Source: Neodontobutis hainanensis (Eukaryota; Chordata; Actinopteri; Gobiiformes; Odontobutidae). From it: a stretch of DNA of 64,000 nucleotides. Location of the stretch: NCBI GenBank assembly GCA_024349245.1, contig JALDNG010000006.1:795501-859500 (forward strand), given 5' to 3'. Every line of letters begins with the position of its first letter. The first letter of the stretch is position 1. This document shows, one piece after another, positions 52,001 to 61,387 of the stretch. Under the pieces are notes generated by a model. The model did no database searches. It was not told the origin of the DNA and worked only from the letters and a program-made list of their open reading frames with translations. Both the position numbers and the translations under genes were made by a program.

Positions 52001-52125
52001 TGGCTATTAAAGGTGACTGATGAAAATGTTTTTTTGTGTTTCCACAGCTATGAAAGATGTTCATACCTGTGGTTTATCGATTGTAGACAGCATGTCTTGA
52101 ACACGTTTCCCCTCCAAGTCATTAT
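23848..52125 (-). CDS. fndc3b: Fibronectin type III domain containing protein 3B (20 coding exons; N-terminal exons off the right edge)
   Basis: A tail-anchored, ER-associated protein with nine FN3 domains (also called FAD104), implicated in adipogenesis, adhesion and migration in mammals; its biochemical activity is poorly defined. Exons, 5' to 3': 52125-52067, 48176-48025, 47662-47603, 47511-47373, 47134-47081, 46893-46769, 46011-45837, 44990-44904, 44324-44189, 43784-43713, 43328-43210, 42832-42727, 42191-42019, 41506-41393, 41009-40860, 31512-31232, 29809-29585, 26186-26020, 25068-24941, 24159-23848. Together they give 943 codons plus stop in one frame with all phases matching. All nine FN3 domains are present, most with the typical W in strand B and a Y/F-x-F/V-x-V-x-A-x-N-type strand F. 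The end FAALIVCVFAGFSILIACLL and QYFFMK is a C-terminal membrane anchor. The proline/histidine-rich N-terminus is missing. FNDC3A is the alternative; synteny with GHSR and PLD1 and sequence detail favour FNDC3B. Confidence 0.95.
24941..25068 (-). CDS. fndc3b: FNDC3B coding exon, FN3-9 start
   Basis: The acceptor is TCCTCCTAG and the donor CAG|GTTTGT. It encodes PRVHQLEGNMCEITWETIPP and YVLQVLVGRESEYKQ, matching QLEGNSCEILWE...YILQVLVGRESEYKQ. Confidence 0.95.
26020..26186 (-). CDS. fndc3b: FNDC3B coding exon, FN3-8 end
   Basis: The acceptor is TTCTCCCAG and the donor AAAG|GTAAAC. It encodes FVTIYRGPSHTYKVQRLTES and AGEGPFSETHTFCTTKSVPP, nearly identical to mammals. Confidence 0.95.
26187..29584 (-). 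other. FNDC3B intron with a tRNA-derived SINE
   Basis: About 3.4 kb between FN3-8 exons. Apart from the SINE near 28,305-28,445 I see only AT-rich unique-looking sequence and chance short ORFs. Confidence 0.5.
28305..28445 (+). mobile_element. tRNA-derived SINE fragment
   Basis: An A-box-like TGGCTCAGAGCG (about 28,330) is followed, at tRNA spacing, by a B-box-like GGGATTGATTTC (about 28,363). Then comes GGTCATTTGCCCAATGTCAT and a CCCCTCTCTCTCTC run, a body typical of a common teleost SINE. The promoter boxes are decayed and no cloverleaf forms, so it is not a tRNA gene. Confidence 0.6.
29585..29809 (-). CDS. fndc3b: FNDC3B coding exon, FN3-7 end / FN3-8
   Basis: The acceptor is CTCTTTCAG and the donor CAG|GTTACC. 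It encodes VLIQAVNAIGSSPSS, RTRPLPPAPPPLECSAAGPQ and SLKLKWGENASNTHT, matching the RTRPLPPLPPRLECAAAGPQ linker of mammals. Confidence 0.95.
31232..31512 (-). CDS. fndc3b: FNDC3B coding exon, FN3-6 end / FN3-7
   Basis: The acceptor is CCCACTCAG and the donor CAG|GTATAA. It encodes AVNQAGAGPYSERASFRTPA, then CLFLKWEEPNSNGAEITSYI and GLQPDTEY. It completes FN3-6 and most of FN3-7. Confidence 0.95.
32074..34262 (+). repeat. Array unit 1
   Basis: About 2.19 kb. It carries three near-copies of an internal block of roughly 190 bp (core ATCAGACCAATGGCAGTAAG ... GATGTGTGAAACAAC) and an inverted fragment of the same block (foldback 32,545-32,647). It ends with GGGCTGCCATAGACTTACAT and a TAA run. Confidence 0.8.
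34263..35986 (+). repeat. Array unit 2
   Basis: About 1.72 kb, with two internal blocks. The remainder closely parallels unit 1, including TTGGTGGCGCTAGAGG and CTATGGGCTGCCATAGAC near its end, followed by a TAA run. Confidence 0.8.
35987..37972 (+). repeat. Array unit 3, the most divergent copy
   Basis: About 1.99 kb with one internal block. Two successive copies of the middle section (AAGTTTGGTTAGAATAT ... GACCACTAGGTGGCGCTG) replace the extra blocks. The 3' end reads CTTCCATGGCGGAAGAAGAAG before the TAA run, unlike the other units. Confidence 0.75.
37973..40061 (+). repeat. Array unit 4
   Basis: About 2.09 kb with four internal blocks (near 38,040, 38,230, 38,390 and 38,585). It ends in the longest TAA run of the array (about 40,034-40,062), directly before the tails. 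Confidence 0.78.
40062..40234 (+). repeat. Three consecutive 54-bp 3' tails
   Basis: Copies at 40062-40115, 40117-40170 and 40181-40234 all contain AGAAATCTAACG, AATAGGGTCTACGCACCTTC and GGTGCTTGGCCCCTAA. They differ at only a few bases (GGATTC, GGTTTC or GAATAC after AAC). Copies 2 and 3 are separated by a short TAA run. Confidence 0.9.
40860..41009 (-). CDS. fndc3b: FNDC3B coding exon, FN3-6
   Basis: A 150-nt, phase-0 exon with acceptor GTCTTACAG and donor CAG|GTAACA. It encodes SGSDISEYRLEWAREDEPME and TPATEFCCRLQ, matching DISEYRLEWGEDEESLELIY. The intron after it holds the 8.2-kb repeat array. Confidence 0.94.
41393..41506 (-). CDS. fndc3b: FNDC3B coding exon, FN3-5 end / FN3-6 start
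   Basis: The acceptor is GTTTTAG and the donor GAG|GTGAGG. It encodes EPTEVTTAAGPPGQCGAPLI and CVTLNWE, matching SEITTAAGPPGQC. Confidence 0.94.
42019..42191 (-). CDS. fndc3b: FNDC3B coding exon, FN3-5
   Basis: The acceptor is CCATTTAG and the donor GGG|GTAAGA. It encodes FSLEMSEGNSEPAEVYNGSE and LQCTVGSLLPGATYSFRLRA, the body of FN3-5. Confidence 0.94.
42727..42832 (-). CDS. fndc3b: FNDC3B coding exon, FN3-5 start
   Basis: The acceptor is CTCTTACAG and the donor TGGG|GTGAGT. It encodes PPGPCAPPRIVGKAKHKEVQ ending LEW, matching CRPPRVLGRPKHKEVHLEW. Confidence 0.94.
43210..43328 (-). CDS. fndc3b: FNDC3B coding exon, FN3-4 end
   Basis: The acceptor is TGTGTGCAG and the donor CAG|GTAATG. It encodes SQWEVAYSGPATDCVCEQLT and PGTVYRLRVCSITTGGHSQ, matching NQWEVAYSGSATEY...STGGHSQ. 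Confidence 0.95.
43713..43784 (-). CDS. fndc3b: FNDC3B coding exon, FN3-4
   Basis: A 72-nt exon, too short to stand out alone. The acceptor is TCACTAG and the donor GAAG|GTATGA. It encodes PPQDNGGSEALTYLLEISEG, matching PPKDNGGSEILKYLLEI. Confidence 0.94.
44189..44324 (-). CDS. fndc3b: FNDC3B coding exon, FN3-3 end / FN3-4 start
   Basis: The acceptor is CGTGTGCAG and the donor TGGG|GTACAT. It encodes LIASNTEGKSSPSEVLVCTT and DKPGPPSAPCVTATTPYGFT. The 3' part of this exon plus its donor (44172-44260) has an inverted copy at 48,248-48,336. Confidence 0.96.
44904..44990 (-). CDS. fndc3b: FNDC3B coding exon, FN3-3 centre
   Basis: An 87-nt exon with acceptor CTTTACAG and donor AGG|GTGAGT. It encodes GTDFHPKYTGENLTCTVQSL and KRSTQYKFR, matching FHPKYTGEDLTCTV...KRSTQYKFR. 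Confidence 0.95.
45035..45575. mobile_element. MITE-like element
   Basis: The left end GGCTGTGTCCGGATCA (45035) and right end TGGATTCAGACAGAGCC (about 45,559-45,575) are imperfect inverted repeats. The right part carries ATTGCACTATAAAGTCC and GCACTATATAGTG motifs near a transposon end, a pattern common in fish non-autonomous DNA transposons. No ORF. It lies in the FNDC3B intron between exons 46011-45837 and 44990-44904. Confidence 0.45.
45837..46011 (-). CDS. fndc3b: FNDC3B coding exon, FN3-3 start
   Basis: The acceptor is TTTGCACAG and the donor GGC|GTAAGT. It encodes APRLVRAGVSWVTLEWGRPE and YTLEIQEDNG, the conserved FN3-3 opening. Confidence 0.95.
46769..46893 (-). CDS. fndc3b: FNDC3B coding exon, FN3-2 end
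   Basis: The acceptor is TTTTGCAG and the donor AAG|GTACTA. It encodes ECYFGSQRHYKLTRLFPACG and YTFRVAAHNDIGT, the second half of FN3-2. Confidence 0.95.
47081..47134 (-). CDS. fndc3b: FNDC3B coding exon, FN3-2
   Basis: A 54-nt, phase-0 exon with acceptor CCTCAG and donor GAG|GTAAGG. It encodes APGDNGSKITNYLLEWDE, matching APIDNGSKITNYLLEWDE of mammals. Confidence 0.95.
47373..47511 (-). CDS. fndc3b: FNDC3B coding exon, FN3-1 end / FN3-2 start
   Basis: The acceptor is GCTTTAG and the donor AAG|GTACAG. It encodes VSAMYNSVRGLCSEAGSFTT, the end of FN3-1, then PKLSHRTKSTLTLQWK, the start of FN3-2 with its strand-B tryptophan. Confidence 0.94.
47603..47662 (-). CDS. fndc3b: FNDC3B coding exon, FN3-1 centre
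   Basis: A 60-nt exon with acceptor TTTTTCAG and donor CG|GTAAGA. It encodes GEELEYHLKDLRPATDYYV, almost identical to GEELECNLKDLRPATDYHV. Confidence 0.95.
48025..48176 (-). CDS. fndc3b: FNDC3B coding exon, FN3-1 first half
   Basis: The acceptor is GTGTTACAG and the donor CAG|GTAAAC. It encodes VSNVQARAARLSWSPPAGLV and SYEVSLSDKGRDGKYRVIY, matching the mammalian YEVALSDKGRDGKYKIIYSG block. Confidence 0.95.
48248..48336 (+). pseudogene. Inverted 89-bp copy of an FNDC3B exon 3' end with its splice donor
   Basis: The plus strand encodes DKPGPPSTPCVTAATPNGLT, the paralogue of DKPGPPSAPCVTATTPYGFT in the real exon (minus strand, 44189-44324). The match runs across the exon end into the donor GTACATATGAGAACACA. 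84 of 89 positions agree by eye. The copy is in the opposite orientation to FNDC3B, 72 bp upstream of the exon at 48176. Because intronic bases are included it arose by genomic duplication, not retroposition. Confidence 0.85.
48337..49189 (-). other. FNDC3B intron sequence, nothing recognised
   Basis: AT-rich sequence with chance ORFs only, between the inverted exon copy and the decayed LINE. Confidence 0.4.
49190..51360 (+). mobile_element. Decayed non-LTR retrotransposon (L2/Rex/CR1-like LINE)
   Basis: Reading along the plus strand there are remnants in order. An endonuclease-like IVGCIYAS is near 49,430. A linker with KTDWNQVL and NKAPWINEELRQC is at 49,692-49,898. Reverse-transcriptase signatures GVPHGSCLGPLLFKIFINDM and LYADDFTVYF are near 50,690-50,810. 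A C-terminal LSHLDYGSV-like block is near 51,010. The 3' end carries GCTGTCAG...ACTAATGGAGATCCAAATAA just before 51,360. Several frameshifts and stops make it inactive. It is antisense to FNDC3B. Confidence 0.75.
52067..52125 (-). CDS. fndc3b: FNDC3B coding exon, linker before FN3-1
   Basis: A 59-nt exon with acceptor ATTCTCCAG and donor CAG|GTATGA. It encodes NDLEGKRVQDMLSTIDKPQ, matching mammalian ELEVKRVQDILSGIEKPQ, and joins in frame to VSNVQAR. It is the most 5' FNDC3B exon I can support. Confidence 0.88.
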
Positions 52126-53949
52126 CTGGAGAATAAAAAAAAAAAAATTAGACATTGTTATAAAAACACTTGCGTTCATAAGAGAGACTGGCACACAACA
52201 AGTGAGAATCTTGATCATTTTCTCTAGTCTCAAAAAAACAGAAAAAACAAAAAAAAAAAGGTTTAGTATTCCCATTTAACTATGTTAGTGTAATCTTGCA
52301 AGGAAGAACTAGAGTAAAACACATTAATTTGTGTAACTCAGCCATCTATAAAAAAAATGTAACCTTTTAAAAATAGATTTCCAACAAGAGACCAGAGTGA
52401 GCTTCTCAGTAAATTGTACAACACATGTTCTGTTCATCTAATCAAGTCGAGATGAACATGTCTTTTCGAAAAAGATACTATCATTCAGTGTTCCAAAAAA
52501 AAGTATTAGTCAGGATTTCTTGACCCAGAGCAAATTAAACATACAAACATGACTCGTTTAGACAATGACTGTTCAGTTCTGTGGAAGGCTGTTCTATCAG
52601 CTGAAATCATTATAGTAATCATTATTATGTTGTTTTTTTTTTTCAATCAAGCATTTCTACATCTGTGGATAATTTCTTACAGGATGATTTGACGTCAGCA
52701 GTCTATCTTTAGCGGAGCCGCTACAGACATCACGTTTAGTACACTGCCAAATGGACGTATAGAGTTTTTTTTTTTTTTTTTTTTTTTTACAATGCTGCTT
52801 TAACAAAACATGTGTGCATAGAACTCCCTGACTTTTCTTGCTGGTTAAATGTGGACATTACAATTACAAACTATTACTATGTACAATAAATACAAACTAT
52901 TTATCAGTAGCTTAAAAAACATTTTCTTCATGCTCCGACAGGAGGAGACTAAAACTAAATAGATGTTTTCTTTAAACGATAATGAGCCGCTTTTTAGGCT
53001 TTACGTTTTTAATTGAAGTGTTCATTAGGAAAACAGACATTAAGTACGTCATGTAATGTGAGTGTCCTGCTTTTTCTTCTCCTGCATTTAACGGTGTCAC
53101 ACATACACACATATACAGCATAACTCTATGCAAATCTAAGTAAAGAAAACACAGGCAAAGGTCTTGTTATGACATGTCTAAAGGTAATTTAGGGGGCACT
53201 TGGGTACAAAGTCTGTCTGTGCGCACATGTGGGTAATGAAAGTCTGTTCCCCCAATATGATCCACAAGGTTGGGTTTTTTCCAGCCGGAGGAGGCCTGCT
53301 TTTCCCATCTGAATCTGACCATTGTAAATCACACAGGATGTGCACATGTGGGTGGCGTTAGAGGTAAGTTAGTCATAGATATAAGAGCTGTATGGAAACA
53401 AGCCAGTGGGATGAGAACGTTACTTTGTATAGGACTGAATGGGCAATTGTCATGTTGCCAAAAGGCATGTATTTCTTTATGTAAAAGGCTATAAAACACA
53501 ATTCTTCATCAGCTGTATCAAGAAGTAATTATATCTTGATTTGTGGATTAATACAAATCAAGTAATAGCCACCATGTTTACTGATTAAATTTGAACAACA
53601 TCGTCGTCTTAAAAAAAGTGAGTTCCCAAAGTTGTACTTTACATTGACACCTCTTCTACTACTGTTTATTCCAGCAGAATACAATGTATTTTATACCTCC
53701 AGCTTTAAGTCTATATACACAGAGAGCTTACTTCCACACAACAAATGGCAATGCAGCAAATTCCCATTTTTCTTAAAACAAAAGTTTACTTCAATTTCTC
53801 AGCATATTATAATGCACACAAGGCTACTTTCTCTGGAAGTGCAATCACCATATCTGTGTTTGTGTTTTGAGTACGGCTTTGAGTGTGTGATGAATGATGT
53901 CTTCTGCACACGTGGGTCAGTGTGCTTGTGGCTAAGTCCCTTTCGCAAG

Positions 53950-53995
<46 letters not shown>

Positions 53996-56018
53996 AGGAA
54001 AGAGCTTAGCTGCGCCTGGAGGTACACTTATGACTCATGGCAACAGTGATGTCATGGAAGCACAACCTCAAAGTGACCCCTCAGTGAATGTGTGTGTGTG
54101 TGTCAGACAGAATAATAAGGCAAGAGCAATGAAGACACAGTGCGTGTGGACGATATCAGGTTACTGTGATGGGTGATTGGAGCATGGGAGTCGTGCTACT
54201 GTGCAGAGAGTTCAACAGGTGAAAAACACATATAGCATTACTGCTCTTTTGCCATGGTCTTCTTCAGCAACAGATTTGAGAAGCTTTGTCAGGCTTATTT
54301 TTTTTTTTTCACAGATGAGTGGAAATGAAAAACGTGAGCTTTTTAAGAGAAGAAAAAAAAACTGTTGTCCTGTAGCTACATGTCTAGTGCAGCTAAAAAC
54401 TGCAAAGACAAGACGTGGAATTCCATTACGGCATAGCTGTCATGTTCCACTAACTGCAGATGTTAATAATCAAACAATGACAAACAGCTTATCTGAGAGT
54501 TTTAGCAGCGATCAGGGGATGTTGTGGTTTTGTCATGACCACACATGGCTTTCTGTCAGAGGCAAATCCTGGTACTGTTATTTTTCCCCAATACATCACT
54601 TATGTTTAACTAAAAATATCTACTGTATGTTGGCTCTTTCCATCACCAACCAACATGCTTTTATTCTAATCATAGGGCAGTGTGTATGTGGTCTTATACT
54701 TTAAGACTGGAACTATCGCTTCATATATACTATGTAGGTGCCCAATAGCAATCCACATTTATTAAAGTTTTGTTTGATGAATAAGTAAATTTATGGTTAG
54801 AGAGAGACACCAAAGCAGTTTAGTTTTATCTGCACAAAAACTAGACTTTAATGTAAGAAGAAATGGCCCAACTAAAAGAATTGTGGACAATGCACAAACA
54901 TAAAAAATGAAAAGCTGTAAATAAAGCTTGAAAACAGTGCTCCTTTAACTCACAGCTGACCGTTATGACTTACTGTGGTTGTTGAGTCCCGCTGCTCAAG
55001 TGTTTAATATAAAGGACAACCACAAAGAACGTAAATTGAATCTCTTCCCAGAGTGACAAAACACAATCACATTTAAGCCTGTCCTCTTTTGTCATTCTTC
55101 ATTTTGCTTCTGTGCTGTCAAAACGCCCTCATTTCCTGTCCTCAAATGACCTCACATCCTGTTCGGCCGCCTGTGTTTGATTACCAACGGCCTGCCAGAC
55201 GGAGAGAGGGAAAGAGGCTGGAGGAATGCGGAATTGGGATGAGGCTGGAACCCAAATCAGTTGAGGGGGAAGATAGATAGACAATCTAAGACAGGCAGCA
55301 AAGAAAGAAAGGACAAGCTAAAAGTGTCTGGTGAAGAGATTAGGTGGAAAAACACAAGGAAATTGAATGACTCGGAGTGAGCCAGGGATAACAGGATAGG
55401 TGGAGAAAGGGAAGGATGAAAGTAGAAAGGAAGAAGAAGAGGAGCTTTGGAGGATGTGAGGAGAGGATTACTCAACCTTGTGTAGCATCATCAACAAACG
55501 CAAAGCAGACACGCTTCAGAGATCTGGAGCTATAATGCAAGTGAATGGCTTTAAATCCACTAGCTTCAATGAAAAACTACAAGAACTGGATTTATTAAGT
55601 GGGAAGAGCTTAGTATAATTTAGATCTGCTGTATCCAAAATACAATCAAGATGATCCATGTGATAACACTTGAAGGAATAATGTTTTATGGAAAACACAA
55701 CTTGTCTTAAGAGTAAGAAGACCTCCAATAGGAGTGAAAAAGAAAGTATAATTAAGTGACATTAATTATCCATTTGTGGATGGCATAACTAAGGACTTAA
55801 TTTAAAAAGTAGCGAAAGCAATGTTCATACTAATAGATTTTTACTTTTGCTGCATGTTGTGATTCTTGTGTCAATTCAAATTTTACCTGAATGTATTTAT
55901 CGTTATTTAAAATAATTGATTTGTTGCTTATTTACAAAAAAAAATGTTGTGAGATACCGTGTCAGTGCTTACTATTTTGATAATCGCAATATATCGTCTT
56001 ACTCTGCCATATAGGGAT
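52126..56018 (-). other. FNDC3B intron with simple repeats, no gene recognised
   Basis: Contains a 24-nt poly-T run (52765-52788) and a (TG)n microsatellite (about 53,950-53,994). A 175-codon plus-strand open frame (54177-54704) has no recognisable domain and overlaps homopolymer-rich sequence; I treat it as chance. Confidence 0.45.
53950..53994 (+). repeat. (TG)n microsatellite
   Basis: About 22 uninterrupted TG units in a long FNDC3B intron; likely polymorphic. Confidence 0.95.
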
Positions 56019-56930
56019 ATACACTCATCTAAAGGATTATTAGAAACACCTGTTCAATTTCTCATTAATGCAAAAATCTAATCAACCAATCACATGGCAG
56101 TTGCTTCAGTGCATTTAGGGGTGTGGTCCTGGTCAAGACAATCTCCTGAACTCCAAACTGAATGTCAGAATGGGAAAGAAAAGTGATTTAAGCAGTTTTG
56201 AGCGTGACATGGTTGTTGGTGCCAGACGGGCCGGTCTGAGTATTTCACAATCTGCTCAGTTACTGGGATTTTCACGCACAACCATTTCTAGGGTTTACCA
56301 AGAATGGTGTGAAAATGGAAAAACATCCAGTATGTGGCAGTCCTGTGGGAGAAAATGCCTTGTTGATGCTAGAGGTCAGAGGAGAATGGGCCGACTGATT
56401 CAAACTGATAGAAGAGCAACTTTGACTGAAATAACCACTCGTTACAACCGAGGTATGCAGAACAAGCATTTATGAAGCCACGACACGCACATCCTTGAGG
56501 CGGATGGGCTACAACAGCAGAAGACCCCACCGGTACCACTCATCTCCACTACAAAGAGGAAAAAGAGGCTACAATTTGCACGAGCTCACCACCAAAACTA
56601 GACAGTTGAAGACTGGAAAAATGTTGCCTGGTCTGATGAATCTCGATTTCTGTTGAGACATTCAGATGGTAGAGTCAGAATTTGGCGTAAACAGAATGAG
56701 AACATGGATCTATCATGCCTTGTTACCACTGTGCAGGCTGGTGGTGGTGGTGTAATGGTGTGGGGGATGTTTTCTTGGCACACTTTATGCCCCTTAGTGC
56801 CAATTGGGCATTGTTTAAATGCGACGGCCTAACTGAGCATTATTTCTGACCATGTCCATCCCTTTATGAACCCCATGTACTCATCCTCTGATGGTTCCTT
56901 CCAGCAGGATAATGCAATGTGTTAGTGTTG
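56019..56930 (+). pseudogene. Truncated Tc1/mariner element with broken transposase
   Basis: An inverted-repeat-like 5' end (ACTCATCTAAAGGATTATTA...) is followed by the ATG at 56170 and MGKKSDLSSFERDMVVGARR, a Tc1-type helix-turn-helix N-terminus with SRTTISRVYQEW. A frameshift near 56,460 breaks the frame. Catalytic-domain remnants follow (VAWSDESRF near 56,625, GGGGVMVWGMFSW near 56,745, QQDNAM near 56,910). The sequence stops there, so the last catalytic residue and the 3' inverted repeat are missing. Confidence 0.85.
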
Positions 56931-57752
56931 ACTTTGGACACCAGTGCAAACTTAAAAACTTATTTGAGAATTTGTCCAGCAGCTGATCAACAATATATTT
57001 TCATTACACTGTTTAGACAATTATTAAAGAAACCCATCCATCTGCCAAATAGTACTTTGTAAAGCCTTTCATAAAACACATCAGACACAGTCTTCTGACC
57101 CCCCAAGTCAGACTTCCAAGACATAAACTTGAACTATAATACAGTATATGAAGTGCTTTACCATTCCCTCTATTTATTCTTAACTTTTAATGTCTGTCTG
57201 CCACAACGTCTGATCTTCTTAAGTGCACCCAGACCTTTTATTACCACACTTACATGTTTAAAAATTAATGCCATCTTTTTCAAACCGAGCTCCACTTAAA
57301 TTGAGTCACTAAGACACCGAGGAGGTTGCATTCCTCCTGCATGACGGCCTGCGGTTCTGAGACGCAGCCTGTCTGCACTGGGACAAAAAAAGACCTTTAA
57401 GGCTGGGAGAAAAAATGTAAAAAATGTGGCAACGGCCGCTCGCACAGCCCCCGCTCTACACACAAACAGCCACAGGGTGTGTGTGTGTGAGTTTGTGTCC
57501 CTAAAAAAACAGACTGAGATAGGATGCCCATCTTTAGAGGCCTCTAATCTGTAAGAACAAAGCCAAAAAAGTAGACACTCAGCTGGAAGGAAAGGCAGAC
57601 TGAGATATACAAATTGAGCAGGAGATGTTGGGGTGATAGAAGAAGGGACAGAGAGAAAAGAGGGAATCAGTGGTAAAGAAGGGCACAGACCTTGAATTCC
57701 ACACCATTATCATCTGCTGCATAGTGATCATTCCATCTGCTCAACAGCTGGC

Positions 57753-57801
<49 letters not shown>

Positions 57802-60800
57802 ACAAGTGATTGGGACATGCCTGAAATTGTGGTTGTCATGGTGAAGGTTCGGTTCTCATGGCCAGAGCCCTGATGGTTTATAAAGGGGGATTAGAGAAGC
57901 AGGGGCAGACGGAGAGACTGGCCCAGAGAAATGGAGAAATGGAGTAGAAGGAAGGAAAAGAGCAAATGAGGCCAGAGCAAAGGGACAACAACAACTCCGT
58001 ACAAAAGGTCAAATCAAAACAAGTAGCCTGATTTAGTTTGGTTAATACTGTGAAAGTGGGACATATAATTAGCCCTGGGTTTATAAATGATAAAATACTA
58101 TGCTTATGATCTATATAGACTTACTTTGCTGTCAATACCAGTGGTGTATTTTCTTCTTGTAACAGCAGGGAAAGTTGCAAAATTACCACAATAATGTTTT
58201 GTGTTCAAAGCCACATGTTTTGGAAACCCCATTCAATGTCTACCATAAATATGCTTTCATTTTTAATGAACAACATTTCCAGAAAGCTAAAATTAAGACC
58301 TTCTCATTTCACAGGTTCCAAATGTTCTACAAGCATAAAAATAAAGAAAATAATAATACATTTCTGAATTTGGTTTTGTATTTGTAATAGGCCCTGTACA
58401 TGTTACAAACCTATCGAAAAAACAGTTAGTGGGCCATGAGGAAGTATTTGTTGAATCAAAGTGCATTGGATTAGAAAAGCTTATTCCATCCATAACTCAA
58501 TAAATTAGGCCTGGTCTGTTAATGTAGCAATGGATGGACAAGAGATCTACAGAGAGGAACACAAGTTGAGCTAAGGATCGAGGAGACACAAGTGCACCAC
58601 TGACAAGCGGCACAAACACACACCGTAACATTTTTTCCCAGAACCATTTGTGTGCTAATGTATGCACATGTTTATATAAGTGTGTACGTGCAATCCAGCG
58701 CAGCAACATGAACGGGCAGTGAGGGATTATGGGGTATGAGAGTTGCAGAACCCTGACGCCATCCGACCCTGCTCAGCCCAGAAAGTCTTGAGTGTTACTG
58801 TAGACTGGCAGACACGTTTATAGTTTTACTTTAGTTAACAAAATCCAATTTGCGATATTTAGAGTGTCAATACTAGAGTCATGACTAAACAATTATAACT
58901 TGGATTACAATTTGGGGGTTCACAGCCTTTAAAATAGGAACATTGAACTTTTCCTGACATCATGCTGGCTAGATATTCAGATTTCTTGGAGGTCTGGCAA
59001 ATTTTCATTTGTCATTTAGCAGCTTGATTTTAACATTTAAACATAGGAAATACATAGATACTTAGGAGTAACAAGAGCCTTATTAGCGGCATTTAAAAAT
59101 ATAAATCTACAATAAAACCAATAAGCCTAATAATAAGGAAACAGCCTCAACATTGAGAGGTAGAGAAAGGCCAAAACTATCATCTGGAACAGAATAGGAT
59201 TATTCTGATCCTAATAATCCTATTGTGGAAACCTAAAAGAAACTGTGAGGGTAAATGCTTTGAGCAGTAGGGCTAGCTCTATCTAAGATTGGGAGTTGTA
59301 ATCATTTAATTTGATTTAACTGAAAGTTTTTCGGCTGGAAATGTCTGAGTTAGGCATAAATATTACAGCAGTAGTTGATACAAAGTAATGTGGTTTGACA
59401 GTACAGAGGGTTATCACTTGTATCACATGGCTCATTTTAGCTCAATGTGGAAATCTGTCGTCTAATCCCACTAGTCCCGATACATAATATCAGCAGGAAA
59501 GACATTTTTTCTGCCTTTAGAGTCATTTTCTGCCTTTAGAGTCATGTTCTGCATCTCTTACTGCATCTTTCCTTTTTCTTCTTATGTTTGTTACTTTATT
59601 CTTCTCTTGACAGTCCCCTATCTAACTTGTCTCATCTGCCACAATGCCCTTCGTCTTGCCCTATACAAACATGACCCTATTTGGGTTTGTGGGAAGGGGG
59701 CTGGAGTTAGTGGGGTGGCTGAGATTATCACCATAGCAATCCACATCAAAACAGTCCAAAAAGGACCGGAACAAGGACGTGGATTCACACGTTTGTCAGG
59801 ACATTACTAAGTCACGGAAGGAGGAACTAGATGAGGGTTTTTGAAGTCAATATGGAAGCCATGATCTAGAGCTAATGAGAATGACATCACCAAAGCATTA
59901 CACAATAGGGATATTTTTAACAATGTTCTAAAAAAGGCAATATAGAATAATGCTGAATTCAGCAAAAAATCCAAAATACAGAAATCCACGCATTACAATT
60001 TATGAATAATTTAAAAAATATCAGGCTATAACAAGATCATAAGATCATGTAGGTCTTGTAGGGTGTCTTTTCACTGGATGTGCAAAAAATCTTATGACTA
60101 CAGATGAACTTTGCTATGACAATGTGCTGAAACTAAATATTAAATTCCCAAAATAATTTTTCATATTTAAAATCACTTCTCTATGGAACTTGGCAATAAT
60201 CATCCCCAGTGCTTTCTTTGCTTTGGATTCAAAGTGCCAAAACTAAAAATACCTGACACGTGTTATTTCATAAAGGCATTCTTCAAGAAATTTCTTGAAC
60301 AGATTCCAGGAAAAATAATATATATTTTTTTCCTTCATTTAATACTTAACACAATTACAGGCAGCTAAACAATGGCTTTGCAACAATGATAACACTAGTT
60401 CCATTTAAAAAGTGGACACTCGCATCTGGTTTATCCTCAATCCACAACACTTGGGCTAAAACTGCTGGTCCCATCTGTTTATGCTAAAATCCTGCTTTCT
60501 GTGTAAGAGACGGTATCTGCAGTGGTGATGATGCAGAGCCAGGATAGGGGAACCAGAAGGGACGGGAACTACATCTGGTTCTGCTCAGCAAGCAGCTCAC
60601 TTCTGAGGAAAAGGGCCCTGTAGAGCTGGCCTTAGTGGGGAATGGACACTGTGCTCGCCAAGACAGCCTGCATGCTGCCTTACTGGCAAGGGGGCAACAC
60701 ACACACACACACACAAGGAGCAAGGGCAGCAAGGGCAAAGCGTAGGCGGCTGTGTGTGAGGTATTCTAGGTTGGACCATACTTGGATGCACTGGGCCAAA

Positions 60801-61387
60801 CAGCAACTTCAGAATGTTTGCTCTGCTTTTTTAATGCTCTAACTCTCCATCTTTCCAGCCGCCGCCTGTTGTTGAACTTCGACTGCTTTTTTTCTTCTAA
60901 ATAAACCATCCATCCATCTCCCTCCTCTCATTTGTCCTTAAAATTTGACATTCCTTCCCTTTCTTCTTCTTAATTCGCCCCCTGCCAGTCCCCCAGACCC
61001 TCGTGCTCTGACTGTTTCTCAGGAAGCCCAGTCACAAGGTCTTGGTGGATGTACGTTTGTTGTGTGGTCTGTCATGCTGACTCAGCCTGCTCTCCAGCCC
61101 AGTACTGAGATCCCAATAGACCAGAGCAGATATCTATCGGTCTGTCATATTCTGTATGGAAATATTGTTATTGCAATTTCTGCAGAAGGTGCAAAATAAA
61201 GCACATGAGATGTGTGCTTTTTAAAGTTGTAACCAGGTCTAATCTGTGTATGTATGGTGTATTTTGACAGTTAAGACAGTTTTACAAACCAATTGAGTCA
61301 AATGGACAGTTTAATATTAGAATTATTAATAAATTTATACTTTGGGCAATCCTTAAAATCCTCAAAATAACTGTACGCAGATGAATG
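56931..61387 (-). other. Long 5' FNDC3B intron, no gene recognised
   Basis: I searched the minus strand for the proline/histidine-rich FNDC3B N-terminal exons and found none that I can support. A direct duplication of TTCTGCCTTTAGAGTCAT occurs near 59,508-59,545. ORFs near 60.5-61.2 kb have no recognised domain. Confidence 0.4.
57755..57796 (+). repeat. (AC)n microsatellite
   Basis: About 21 AC units in the long 5' FNDC3B intron. Confidence 0.95.

Noticed and set aside
54177..54704. 175-codon plus-strand open frame
   Set aside because: No recognisable domain, low-complexity A/T runs within it, no promoter or splice context, and it lies in a FNDC3B intron. Likely chance.
57690..57730. Possible micro-exon of FNDC3B on the minus strand
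   Set aside because: A 26-nt AG...GT segment exists by chance, with no match to the known protein and no phase support.
60484..61199. Possible FNDC3B N-terminal exon or processed pseudogene
   Set aside because: Proline-containing frames on both strands do not match the expected N-terminal sequence and contain a CA repeat.
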